Positions 1 to 12,400 of a stretch of 64,000 nucleotides of DNA are shown one piece after another (the stretch's first letter is position 1; each line of letters opens with the position of its first letter). The notes below the pieces were generated by a model. That model saw nothing but the letters and a program-made list of their open reading frames with translations. It was not told the origin of the DNA and searched no databases. Source of the DNA: Rotaria sordida (Eukaryota > Rotifera > Eurotatoria > Philodinida > Philodinidae); contig CAJNOL010000213.1 in assembly GCA_905250125.1 (NCBI GenBank), forward strand, positions 124,001 to 188,000, given 5' to 3'. Made by a program: the position numbers and the translations under genes.

Positions 1-2918
1 TAATGGATGAAAAAGTTCAATTAGAATCTTCACCATCATTAACAGATATATCATCACGTCAAAAACATGATTCAGAATCAATTGTACGTGGTATACTTAG
101 TAATTCAATACAATATAATCATGAAAAACAATCCGGTTTATATTTAAAAGAAAACTTTTATTATTATTATAATTATGCTTTCTTTGAAGGTGATTCATCT
201 TCAACACTTGTTAGACTTTTGAATGGTAATGGACATAGTTCACAAAATGGAAATACAAGATCATCAACAGTTACATCACAATTTCAAATAAATCAATCCA
301 AGGTTTGCAAACAAAAATAAAAATAAACAACAACAAATATATTTAATAATTATATTTTTATTTTATTAATTATATAGTCAAATTCAACTCCACTTAGTCC
401 AGAAATTATACATCAACAAGATGTGGATTTTTTAAAAAAATATAAAGCAGGTTTGTTTTGATGAATGAAAATTAGATTGTTAATGATTATAATATGATTT
501 CAAAACTGAGACTGATCTTTATCATGTCTGTCACGAGAAATTTATACGACAGTTTTAATCTACTCTATTTAATTGTAACTAATCAAAATTAAAATTCTTA
601 ATTTGATCTATTTTGAGTATCGAATGACAAATTTTTGATTTTATAACTCTGCACGGATCGTTTCATTATATAGTTTTATTGAATGATAGAACTATTCGAT
701 GTGATTCATGATTTTTGAACTTCTATTTTTGATTTATATAGGAGACTTCTCGAATAGGATAAATTCAAAAGTTTTTGCATTTATAGAAAATAAAAGATTT
801 TCGACTTGAAATTTTGTAAATCTCATGATTGTAAGACTAATCTTAAAGTATCAATCGAAATGATTGATTTATTTTTGAAATATTTAATGTTCAAAAACAT
901 TGATGAGATTTTAGAATCGAACAGCTAAATCAGAAAGTTTTGAATATTATGAAAAAAGCAACTATTTTCATTCAAACTTTGAGAATATTCATACGAGGAA
1001 ACATTTCCAGGTGTCTCGCTTTAATTTCCTTTGTCTATATATCATTCGATAGAAGATCTCGAGCAGATAAAAAGCCTAAAACGATTCCAGCCAATGGTTT
1101 TTTCTTCGAGAGTTACCACCGGTTTTCTGATTTTCCCAGAGAAAACTAGTATAAAAAGAAAAATTCATAACCCTATTAAGGAAACTCATAGAGAGCCGAA
1201 ATTTATTTTGGCAATAGTTTTAAAGGTTCTCTATATACTCTAAACGTTTTACAATTCTATCACTCTCTTTTTCCGATTTATAAGGACATTTCTATAAAGT
1301 GAGAAAAGAGAGTGATGGAATTATGAAACTTTCAGAGTATATAGAGAATTCTTAAGACCATCACCGAAATAAATTTCGGTTCTCTATGAGTTTCCTTGAT
1401 GAAATTATGAATTTTTCTTTTTATGCTAGTTTTCGCTGGGAAAATCAGAAAACTGGTCGTAACTTCTCAAGAAAAAGCTGCCGACCGCGATCCGTTAAGG
1501 CTTTTTATCTACTCGAGGTTCTCTATTGAATGATATATAAACGAACGAAATCAGAGCGAGACACTCAGGAATGCTTCCTCGTTAGTGTCGCGAGACCGAC
1601 TTATAGGCAAAATTTTAGATTCTAAATTCTTCTGCTAATACTCTTTCTATGAAAAACTCTGTCGAGAGAATGTCTATAAGCCCAAAACTCTTTGAAGTTA
1701 TTCTAGTCTAAAAGTTCTCTCTATTACAAAAATGATGATTCACTTCGAATAGTTTCCTCAGAGATGGAATCGGCCTGAATAGATCAGCTCTGATCGAACG
1801 GTCGTCGATAGACTGATCAGTCTGAAATCTATACTGATACTAGGTTGATGAGTTTGTCATACTATTTCATCTGTGGATAGTGTTTTCTGACATAGCCAAC
1901 TTTCAATAAAATTTCGTTATACATCCTCTATGAGATACTCAGAGCCAAAAAACATTAATAAGATCCAACAATAACAATCGATCGGTCGGTAATCAGTACT
2001 AGTCGTATCACTGGTTTTCCTTATAATTTCCATTGTTATATTCAAAAGCAAAAAGGATTGATTGAGATTCTTCTTAGTCAGATCATAATGAAGAAAAAAA
2101 ATATTTCAAATTCAGAATATATACGAGAAATAATTTTCAAAAAAATTTTTTTTTTATGTTGTTCATATAAATCATTTGATTTTTTTAAATATATTTCTAG
2201 CCAAAGCCAAATTAGAATCTCAATTAGAATCAATCCGAAGACAAGAAACCATTGATGCTAATCAAATAAATGATAAAGCAAAACGAGTATTAAAATTTTT
2301 CTTTCTTTTTTTGTTTTGTTTAAATCTATCATTTCTCTATCTGTTGTTTTTTTCTTTTTCATAAAGTAGAATACAATATTAAATAAATTATCTCAATTAG
2401 AAAATATAAAAAATAAACATTTTGCACGTCGACATATTCAAAAACGGCAAACTTCTACAACTACAACAGCAGTACCTATTATTAATTCTGAACAAAAAGA
2501 TTTTCTTAATAGTCTATTTTCATCATCACCATCATCAGCAAAATCAATTGGATTATTACCTATAGATAATAATAATTCTCTAACATCATCAAGTCCATCA
2601 TCATTATTTTCTTCATCAAATGATCAATCACCATATTATTCATCCAATAATTATCAAGATCAACGAAATACTTCACAACAATTTGATTCTATACAAACTT
2701 CATCGTATCATAATGTTAAACCTTCTTTATTCGATGAATTTTTAACACCACCATCGTCATCTTATACACCGGTTAATACGACTACTACTACTAATAATAA
2801 TAATTCATCAACATCTGTACATTCACATATGGATATTTCATATCAAGGAACAACAGACAATTTAACAGGTTCATCCTTTTCTACTAATCATCAACATAAT
2901 ACAAATTATCCTTATTAA
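1..2918 (+). CDS. Unrecognised coiled-coil / Ser-Thr-rich protein (5' end may lie outside the window)
   Basis: Spliced model from sequence: exons 3-302, 378-450, 2201-2286, 2370-2918 (stop TAA 2916-2918), with GT..AG ends and phases that close exactly (335 residues from the ATG at 3). Only two bases precede that ATG, so the gene may start further upstream. Exon 1 is polar and Ser/Asn-rich. Exons 2-4 join to a charged stretch beginning DVDFLKKYKA, continuing AKAKLESQLESIRRQ and then LNKLSQLENIKNKHFARRH, a likely coiled coil of about 70 residues. The last ~150 residues are Ser/Thr/Asn/Gln low complexity with a possible short motif LFDEFLTPP. No signal peptide or membrane segment is visible. I do not recognise the family. 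The third intron-exon boundary is set by reading frame only. Confidence 0.6.
451..2200 (+). other. Long intron (1.75 kb) of the first gene
   Basis: Unusually long compared with the ~75-bp neighbouring introns. It contains a 590-bp imperfect palindrome (listed separately). I see no coding segment in either strand; the short ORFs in it follow the palindrome arms. Confidence 0.6.
996..1583. repeat. Imperfect inverted repeat (foldback / MITE-like) in intron
   Basis: The sequence at 996-1023 (CGAGGAAAC..GTGTCTCGCT) is repeated in inverse at about 1557-1583. Matching continues inward almost continuously: the ATAGAAGATCTCGAGCAGAT segment near 1048 pairs with ATCTACTCGAGGTTCTCTAT near 1509, and GTTTTCTGATTTTCCCAG near 1121 pairs with CTGGGAAAATCAGAAAAC near 1436. 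The centre is near 1290. Arms are about 290 bp with scattered mismatches and small indels. No transposase ORF is present, so it is a non-autonomous element or an old hairpin. Confidence 0.8.
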
Positions 2919-5900
2919 TGTATCATTTATGTATAGTTTTTGTATTTCTCGATCAACTGTGATTTGATTTTTTTTCTTCTCTTTCTTTCATTGTATTTGG
3001 GATAGTTATTTTTTTCTTGTTTTGTTTTGTAACTGATTTGACAGTCACTTTCTTTATTTCATTTTGTTGCTCAAAAAAAAAAAAAAAAAATAGAAAAGAA
3101 ATGTATTGTCCTAAATAAGGATTTTCATTACATATATATATATATATATAAAATGTTATAAACATCGATATAAAAACAAAACAAAAAACATTTAAATGTT
3201 TATGATTTTGTTTTTTATTTTTCTTTTGGTCTTTTGTATGATTATCTATGTGTTGTTGTTTTTTTTTTCTTCTTGCAATAGATTTTTTCTGATGAACAGT
3301 GTTTGTTAAACTAATTCGTGTTCTTTTTTGTGTTAATGTACGTTTTTTTTTTTCTTTCTTTTGTTGATTTTTTAATGAACAGTATCAAAGACATGAAACA
3401 ACGAAAATTAAAACAAAGTTTATTTGTATTTTTATTTTGAATATCTTTATACAAATTAATATTAACATAAGAATGAATTACTCAAATGGATACTCATTGT
3501 TTGAGATAAATATTTAACTGACAAAAATGTTTTAATGAGAATAGAAAATGTTCAAAAACAAAAATAGGATCTTTAAAGTTGAATTAAGATCATTTTACTA
3601 AATTTTTAACTCAACTTTAAGTATTTATTGAAAAGATGAAAAAAAAAGAATTTTAAACTTGAAATTTTTCTCATAGGATAGGTTGAATTACTCATAGAAT
3701 ATCTTGAAACTTTTCACCTGAAAAGAATGTACTATTACCTAGATATCAAATTTCCCAAAAATATAATCACATCTCATAAGCATAATACAAAAATTGAGTT
3801 TACTTAGCAATTTAATATCTCGATAGGAAAAAAAAGTCATTATTTTCTGTTGAAACTTTCAGAATATTCTATGAATCATGAGACTTATTTGTAGACGTGA
3901 TTTCAAATCGATATGCTAACTTTTGATTTTTCAGTATATACTTTTAAAATTAAGTTGAAAATTTAGTAAAACGATCATAACTCGTCTCACCAAAAGTCGA
4001 TAGAGACGAACTCTTTTAGATTTTTTCTATTCTTATCAAGGTGTCCTTGTAGAATCAATAAAAAGTTCAAACAATGGAAGTATCAGTCCAGATGGTTTCT
4101 TCCTCGTAAGTTATAAACGACTGATTAACTTTATTTTCATAGTTTATAGAACAAATATGCTAAATACTTAGGATCTGACATAACAAGTATCTTTAACTTG
4201 CATGTAATTCTACAAAAAAAAAAAAAAGAAATTAATTAATTCAATCAATTTTTGATTTTTTTTAATGTTATGTTTATAAAGTAATTTCTCTATAGGAAAA
4301 AAAAAGAAATACATTTTTTACGACAAACTTTACTTATGAATCGAAATCAAAAACAAATCATTTTAAAATCTATACATATTTTACTAGTTATAATTCTATA
4401 TAGTATTCATTAGTCTACAAAATTTCTTAGAAGTTTGTCTTTATAATTATAAAGAAATCATTTATAAAACAACAAACAAAATTCTTAATATAGTTGCCTA
4501 GAAAAGTATTTGTAGAATCTAATAGAACTGCTATTTTTGTAAATGATGTTTTTTGATAATGTATTCTTCCATACATCCGGTGATGAAAAGAAAACATTAA
4601 TCATAAATATGCTCATGGCATATAGAAATAATCTTAACTCATTCATTCATTCATTCCATTACTCTAGATGACAAACAATCTTAACAAACATTCCTCTTTT
4701 CTATTACATATTATATTATCAAATGTTTGTTACGGTTGAACTTTCTTTATGATAAAATTCAATATTCATAACTAATCATATTTTTCATAAGAATTATTCA
4801 TGCTATGTATTTTGTTTTTTTATTCAATTGTAATAAATTCAATAAAATTAAAATAGAGAAAAAGACAAGATAATTCTATTGTATCCTTGTGATAGAGAGA
4901 CATGAGATAAAATGACATTCAAATAAAGAGCAAAGTGTTTACAACCATTGAAGACTTGAGAAGAGTCTAATATTAGATAGACATTTCATCATAGTAAGTA
5001 AATAATCAAATATTAACATAGAACAATTTTCATTTGCCAGAAAAGGAAAAAAAGTGATGAGAGTAAATAGTAGACTCGAAAAAAAAAAATTGTTCGAAAA
5101 CTTCTCTATGTCGAATACAACCTTGATGAGACTTACTTTTGTTATTTTTTTATTATTATTATTTTTACATCTTTTCATGTTTTGATAAAGAATACTTGTC
5201 AATACATATATATATATATTTATTTATAAAAAGAAAAACAAGAGAATAAACGTCTATAATAGATGCAATATAAAAGTAAATTGAAACCATTTCTATCTGA
5301 AATTATTTGATTACAACGTTTTCATTTTTTTATGCTATTCAATATTCAGATTACAATATTTACTTATGCTGTATTTAAATAAAAAATTATTTATAACATA
5401 TTTGTAAGTTTTATTTGTCATTCATTTGAGAATCACACCTAATCTTTTCGACGTTTGTTCGGATTTCAAAAAAAACAAAAAAGAAAATTTTCGAAGTCAG
5501 CATCAAATGAGAAAGTCATTTTTTCGTCAAATTCCATAGTTACTAGGGTTGTGTAGTTAGTGTATATTTAGATAGAATTAATGTCTTAGTATTGTAATGA
5601 ATTATGGAAGTTTTCTAGAAATTACTTTCTCCTATGTTTGTAATTACCAAAATTTTATTTCTCGATTATCTGAACATCGCTAATCAGATATCATTTTTCA
5701 AGAAAAGATAAAGAAATTTACTATATTCCTATTGAAGTTCATTATTAGTTTGATTCGATAAGAAAACTATTATTAATTCAATTCCATTTTTTGTTTTAAT
5801 TTATTTTTATCAAAAAAATTATTAAACAAATAATTTCTCTCACTAATTTCTTCTCTATTCTTATGAATAGATCTCTCAACTTGAAATAGAAAAAAAGAAA

Positions 5901-6477
5901 TCATCGTCATGTTACTAGTTATATTCCATATCTAAACTCTCACCAAAGTAAATCAAACTAACAATAGATGTCACTATAAATAATTCATCTTAATTTAAAT
6001 TAAACAATTTTATTAAACTAATTATTCATTAGAAAATAAATTCTTCTATAATAGAAAAAAGAAAATTTTCTTCTTTTAAATTTTATTAATATTGATTGTA
6101 GCGCAACTATGATTTTTGCTATGAGGAAATCAAACATTATTGATGGCTGTAGTATGATGAATGATAATTGTGTATACAATGTATGATGAATGTATGAAAA
6201 GAATTTTAATAATAGATCGAATATCTATTCGTTTAATACAATTAAATTATTATTTTATTTTATTTTTTTCTATAACACAATTCATCATTAAAATAATTCA
6301 GTTGATTTTTTTTTTCTTGCTTAGATATATTTCATGTGGAATATTATCTCTAATTTGAACAAGCAAAACTATATAATAATTATCAATTGATTGAAAACAG
6401 AAACAAGAAAACTTTTTAAATTGATTTCTCAATTGTGAAATCAATCATTGAAAAAATAAAATCATCAAATCATCATT
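2919..6477. other. Intergenic region, 3.6 kb
   Basis: T-rich 3' flank to about 3400, then AT-rich sequence without a supportable exon. It contains one dispersed repeat with internal inverted symmetry near 3540-4130. Short ORFs here lack codon-like composition or splice continuity. Confidence 0.5.
3540..4130. repeat. Dispersed palindromic repeat, copy 1
   Basis: The left part near 3690-3760 (TCATAGAATATCTTGAAAC, ACCTAGATATCAAATT) recurs inverted near 3810-3880 (AATTTAATATCTCGATAGG..GTTTCAG pattern, GAATATTCTATGA). The outer arms TTAAGATCATTTTACTAAA (3587) and TTTAGTAAAACGATCATAA (3962) also pair. The same sequence family recurs at about 40140-40690 inside a calcium-channel intron, sharing CAACTGAAAAGAATGT-type and GAGATATTAAATTT-type blocks and ACGAACTCTTT.AGA. 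Confidence 0.6.
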
Positions 6478-9400
6478 ATGTCAAATCTGCCAATACAATC
6501 AGCAGTAAATCATAATGATGATAATGATGAACAAATAAATTCAATTAATAATAAATTATCAACAATAAATACTCGAATAATAACAACACCATCACTTATA
6601 AAACGTCAACAAAATATTGAAACTAAAATAGCTAATAATCAAGCATACGATGAAATACATGATTTACGAACAAAACATTCCTCATCAAAAAAGTTTGTGG
6701 AATTTATTAATTTTCTTTTTTTCTTTTGTTTTATTTTCTTGTTTAGAATAAACAATGATAATTTATATATAAAAAATTCAACACAACAATATCAATCACA
6801 TGAATTAATGCAAGGAAATTATTATGATCAAACACGTTTTGTTGATATTGATTATACATCATCATCTAATCATCAATCTGAACCAATATTAATTGATATT
6901 AATGTTGAAGATTATAAAAAGGTTTAGAAATCTTTTCTTTTCTTATTCAATATTAATCTATATAATATGAATTAAATTTTTATGCACATGAGTTTCGTCC
7001 TTATATAGTTTTGCGTGGGAGAACGAAATGTACCACAGTGTGATTGTCTGTTTGCGTATGCCTTTCTCTTTCAATATAGATACGTTGATAGGTGTGTCTG
7101 TCTGTGTGTACGCATATATCTGTGACAGAATGTTGTATGTTACCAAGGCACAAAGCGACGAACAGACATGATGTGTTCCTTTTCTTTTCTTTCCTTTTCT
7201 TTCCTTTCTTTCATATAATGCCTTTTTTTTTAAGACGTTTGCTCCAGTTTGTACAAGTAAAAACAGTAATAACAAAAATCGAACGAGGTCACCTCCATTT
7301 GGTGATACAAGTGAATCAATTCAACAAGGTATTGCACAAAGTGCTGGTATATTACTTGAACTTAATAAAAAACAAGATAATTATCATCAACATAAAACTA
7401 CAATGAAAAATAATAATAAATCTCATGAACAAGCTGTTATAAATTATTTTCCAAAGGATGATGATGATGATAATAATAATAATAATACTAAACAACGTTC
7501 ATCATCATCGTCATCATCATCATCATCTGATTGTTCAACATCTGATTCGTCAACATCAAATAAATGTCAAGATGATAATACACAAACAAATATTCCTTAT
7601 GAAAAATTATCAAATGATGAAGATAATGATGATAATAATGAATTAATTGAAACAACAAAAAAACCATTAACAGAATCAACAATATTATTAAATAAAAATC
7701 ATTCACAAACTTATGGTACACAACAATCAACAACAAATATTCCATATGAACGTAGTAAATATCTACCAAATAATGGTTATAATTCACATGGTTCATCAGT
7801 AACAACAAAATCATCATCAGATAATAGTGGTAGTATACGTACTAATTCTGGTACAGATAATGATGAAGAATCCGATGAAGAACATTATAATAATTCAACA
7901 TTATCAAATAATCAATATTCAACAACATTGCCACGTACAAAAGATACATCAATAAAATCAGTAAGTTAAAAAAAAAAAGAAAATAATAAGGACATTGGTC
8001 AACCAGGTGTTTCTACTGTATACTATGCTAAATATTCAAGCTGATGTTTCTTTTCATTGGCAATATGTTTCATCATATAATTAGAAATTGTATATCGTCA
8101 TCAAAGTATTCGTCATGTATAGAGAGTATTCTTCTGACATAGAAAATTGATCAGAAATAGAAGGAGAAAAATTTTAATTTAGTAAATAATCAATTAGCGT
8201 CATAGTAAATAACTATAAAAAGACAAATTTTTTTTCAAAATACTCATAATCGTCATCATATGATACCGCACATCATCTAAAAAATATGTTTACATTGATT
8301 CTTAAACTTTTTCGATTTCACTCAATGAGCTCTCATTTGAATTCAATCTCAATTCAGTCCTAATATTATTAATTGCAATGATTTATAAATTATAATTAAT
8401 ATAGAAGAAAATAAAAGAAAAAACTACAAAAAGTTATCAGCAATTTATCATGTACAAACACGCGATATATACATAATGATAAAAAAAAAACAAATTAAGT
8501 TGTTTGTCATTATAACTTTATTGTATTGAATTGTTAATGGTAAATCATGATAATTAAGTACAAATGCATTCATTCATGTTACTTTGTTGTTCATTTTTTT
8601 TTTTCATGTTCAATATGTATGTCTTAACAATGATCGCTGCACACGTCATATAGTCTAAGCTAGGATTACTATATCAGTTCTGTTCAATCAATGATCATTC
8701 GAAAAATGAATTTTTTAAATGATGAATCAAGAAGATAAGTAAAGGCTTATTATTGTCTTTTAATTCGATAAATTATGATTGAACTGAAAAGAAACTTAAA
8801 TGAGAGGTCATCGAATAGAGGTTTGACTCTCTCTATATGATGAATATTTTGATAATTAAACAATTTCTAATTAAACAGTAGAACACCTACTTAATCAATG
8901 TCCCCTTCTTCCCAAAAAAAAAAATTTTTTTATATTTTTATGAAATTCAATTTTCTTATAGTTGAATAAAACACATGATATTAAATATTCATATATAAGT
9001 AATTAATAACTTTTTTTTTCTGTTTATATATATATATAAATTCTTATTATTCTATTAGATGAACAAAATAATTATCGATCAAGTCGATTGAATACTACTC
9101 ATTTAGAACAAACTAATAATAATGATGAATTTCATTTACAAGTACCTCGTATGAAACAGTTGAATATTGATGGTATGTATTGTCTTTATTCGTTTTCATA
9201 TTGATGAATGATATGCTAGATTTTTTTTATCATCATTCTGTTTGTACTTGTAATGAATTGACTAAAAAGTACTATCAGACAATTTTGAAATGCTTGGCTG
9301 TGAAGGACTGCATATATATATATATATATATGTATATGTATTGAAAACTGAGTCATGATTGTATTTTTTTTTTATATCATCAAAATCGATGTAAAATATA

Positions 9401-12400
9401 GAATAAGAAATGAAAAGAAAAGAAAAAAAGAACGAATCAAGCGAGAAATATAACATTGCACAAGTACATCGAAAGTATTCACATACTATTTACCATCTCT
9501 TCTTTTTTTTTTCTTTTCTTCTTTACAAACTACCGATCAACCGACCGAATAATATTCCTTGTCTTGCTCTCTGTCTCTCTCTCTCTCTCTTTTATCTCAT
9601 TTTTCAATATTATTATCACTCCACTAACATAATCACTATGCTTTCCTTCATGTATCGTTTACAAACTATATCTATACACATATTCAAAAACAAAAGTCAT
9701 CGATTACAATTCATTCTATATTTTGACTGATGTCTATTCTATTATGTCAAATTTATATCATACATAATTACATTGATTAATAATGTATTTATATTATAAA
9801 TTATCTGGAAATCTTGTTTATATTCCAAATGGTGGTAAGAAAGAGGAAAAAAAAATATAAACAGTCCAGTCCTATTTCTTAAAGATTATACAAAAGAAAA
9901 TTCTTCTACTCATTTATTTCTTTTTTCAATATCACAGATCTAAATGGCAATGTCAATAAATTAAATCCAATAACTACAGATCATAATACAATTCTTTTTC
10001 CATCAAAATCTTCTTTACAACAATCATCTAATAATCAAACAAATATACCATTACCATCATCTAGTCATCAAAATCGGTAAATATAAATCATAAGAAAAAA
10101 AAAAGAAAGAACAAAAGAATTTTTTATTGCTTTATTATGATTTTTTCCTTCTAGAAACATTACCGAACATAATGAACAACAACAACAACAACAACAACAT
10201 TTAAATTCATCACGAAATACTACTACACGTCCAAATCAAAATCGTGGATCAAAAAAACGAAAACAAGTAAAATGATTTATTTTATTTTAATCAAATGTTT
10301 TTCTCTTCCTTTCTTTCATTTTTGTTTCTTTTTTGAAGTCTCAACAACAAGAAATCATACGAACAGAATTAATTCCAGGACATCGTGGTGATCGTGATGT
10401 TGATGAACTTGTCATGTTTATCGATGGAGATTCATCAAAACAACAACAAAATTCAACTCCTTTACGTCCAACAGATACAAATAAACCAAGATTATCTTCA
10501 AAATTAAATTCTCTAAATGATACAAATAGTAATAAAACATCATCTCGTAAAAAATCTCGTAAATCAATGAATATTTTACAACAAACAATATCAACAACAA
10601 CAAATAATAATGAAAATCAAACATCAAATTATGTAACAACTAATGAACAAAATATTCAATCACTAAATTTTATTGATGAAGATAATCAAACTAAAACACA
10701 TACAATTATTGATATAACAAATCAATCATTAATAAATAAAAATATATCAAATGATAATAATAATGATGATGAATCTCATTTAAATGCAGTCGATGTTAAT
10801 TCGACGAAAATAATTGTGAGTGTTCAAATAGATTTTTGTTTTTTAAATATAATATTATTAGAAGCGAATAAATTATTTTTTAACCTACTTAACCATCACA
10901 TTATATTCTTATATATATATATATATTGACATCAAATAGCTTATTAAATAAATCATAAGTACTGATTTTTTTCTTCTATTAAAATTCTTAGAGAAAAATT
11001 TTATTGAAATCGAATTTTGTTAAGGAGATTTTATTTCATTCTGATATCTATTAGCTTAATTCGAACGGATCGACATATAAATAATGAAATTATTTCAAAT
11101 TTGTATCAACTTTAGATAATATCTTTATTATGATTTTTTTTTATCTGAAGATAACTCGAGTATCCTAGAAATACTTGAATCTATCATTATGACATATATC
11201 TCTTATAATAATAATAATGTTAATGTCTTATTAATTACTTTGTAATTCGCATATAACATATGATACAGAAATAATGGCACAAAAATGTCGAAGCCTATTT
11301 CTCTTCAATAAAAGAGTGCTGAAAGAAAATTTTTTTTAATCAAACGATAGAGCTTTTTCTCATCTTCCGAATCGTATATAACTTATTTTTATAACATGTT
11401 CATAAACAAAATGGTACAACAGAAAAGAGAAGCATCCTTAGAAAAAAAAATCCATACTTTTCATGAGATTCAGAAAAACGGGGCAAAATAATGATCCCTA
11501 TATCTCTTTGATAACTCTTCGATAAACGCGTTTCGATAACAGTATTTTTTTTTTATCAGTTGATCGAAAGTCTTCTCCTCTTTCAAACAATGTACGATTT
11601 ATGTTTGTCATACATTCGTAAATGAAATGACATAAGAAATATTCGCGCAATAAATTCGCAACTTTTATATGAACATGTCAAAAAGCATCTTGTTGGACAA
11701 CAATTAATTCTATTTTTGTGGACGCATTAAAAAGATCTTGTGAACCAGTGGTTACTTTGACTTTTCTGAAAACGTTAAAAACATCCTATAAAAACGACAG
11801 TTAATTATAATTAGCTGTCATCTACAAGATGCTTTGAACGAATTCATATAAAAATTACAAATTTCTTCCGTGAATGTTTCTCTTTTTTCGTATCTCGCTT
11901 ATCAGAACCTATTTATCGAAGGATTGACATTGTGCACGGTTTCTTCATAGGAAAAGTGCGGATATTTTTTTCTAAGGGTGCTTCTCTCTTCTGTTGCGTC
12001 ATTTCGTTTATGAATATATGTTATAAAAATAAGTTATATACGATTCGAAAGAGGAGCAAAAACTCTATCGTTTAATACAAAAAAAGTTTTCTTTCAGCAT
12101 TCTTTTATCGAAGAGAAATCGGGATCGACATTTTGTATCATTACGTTTGCATCATATGTTATTATCCATGAAGTTCATATATTTTCAACTATTTTCTTTA
12201 TATTGAAAATTTGAAATTTATTTGTATCCTTTTTTTTTTTCTTTTTATTTTAACAGAATGATGAATCTTCTATACCAAATTTATTCGAACAAACTCATAA
12301 TGATAATAATACATCTTTAAAAAATGATGATATTGATTTATATAATTTATCTTCAATAATAACAAATAATTTGAACAGTGAAATTATATCTGAACCATTT

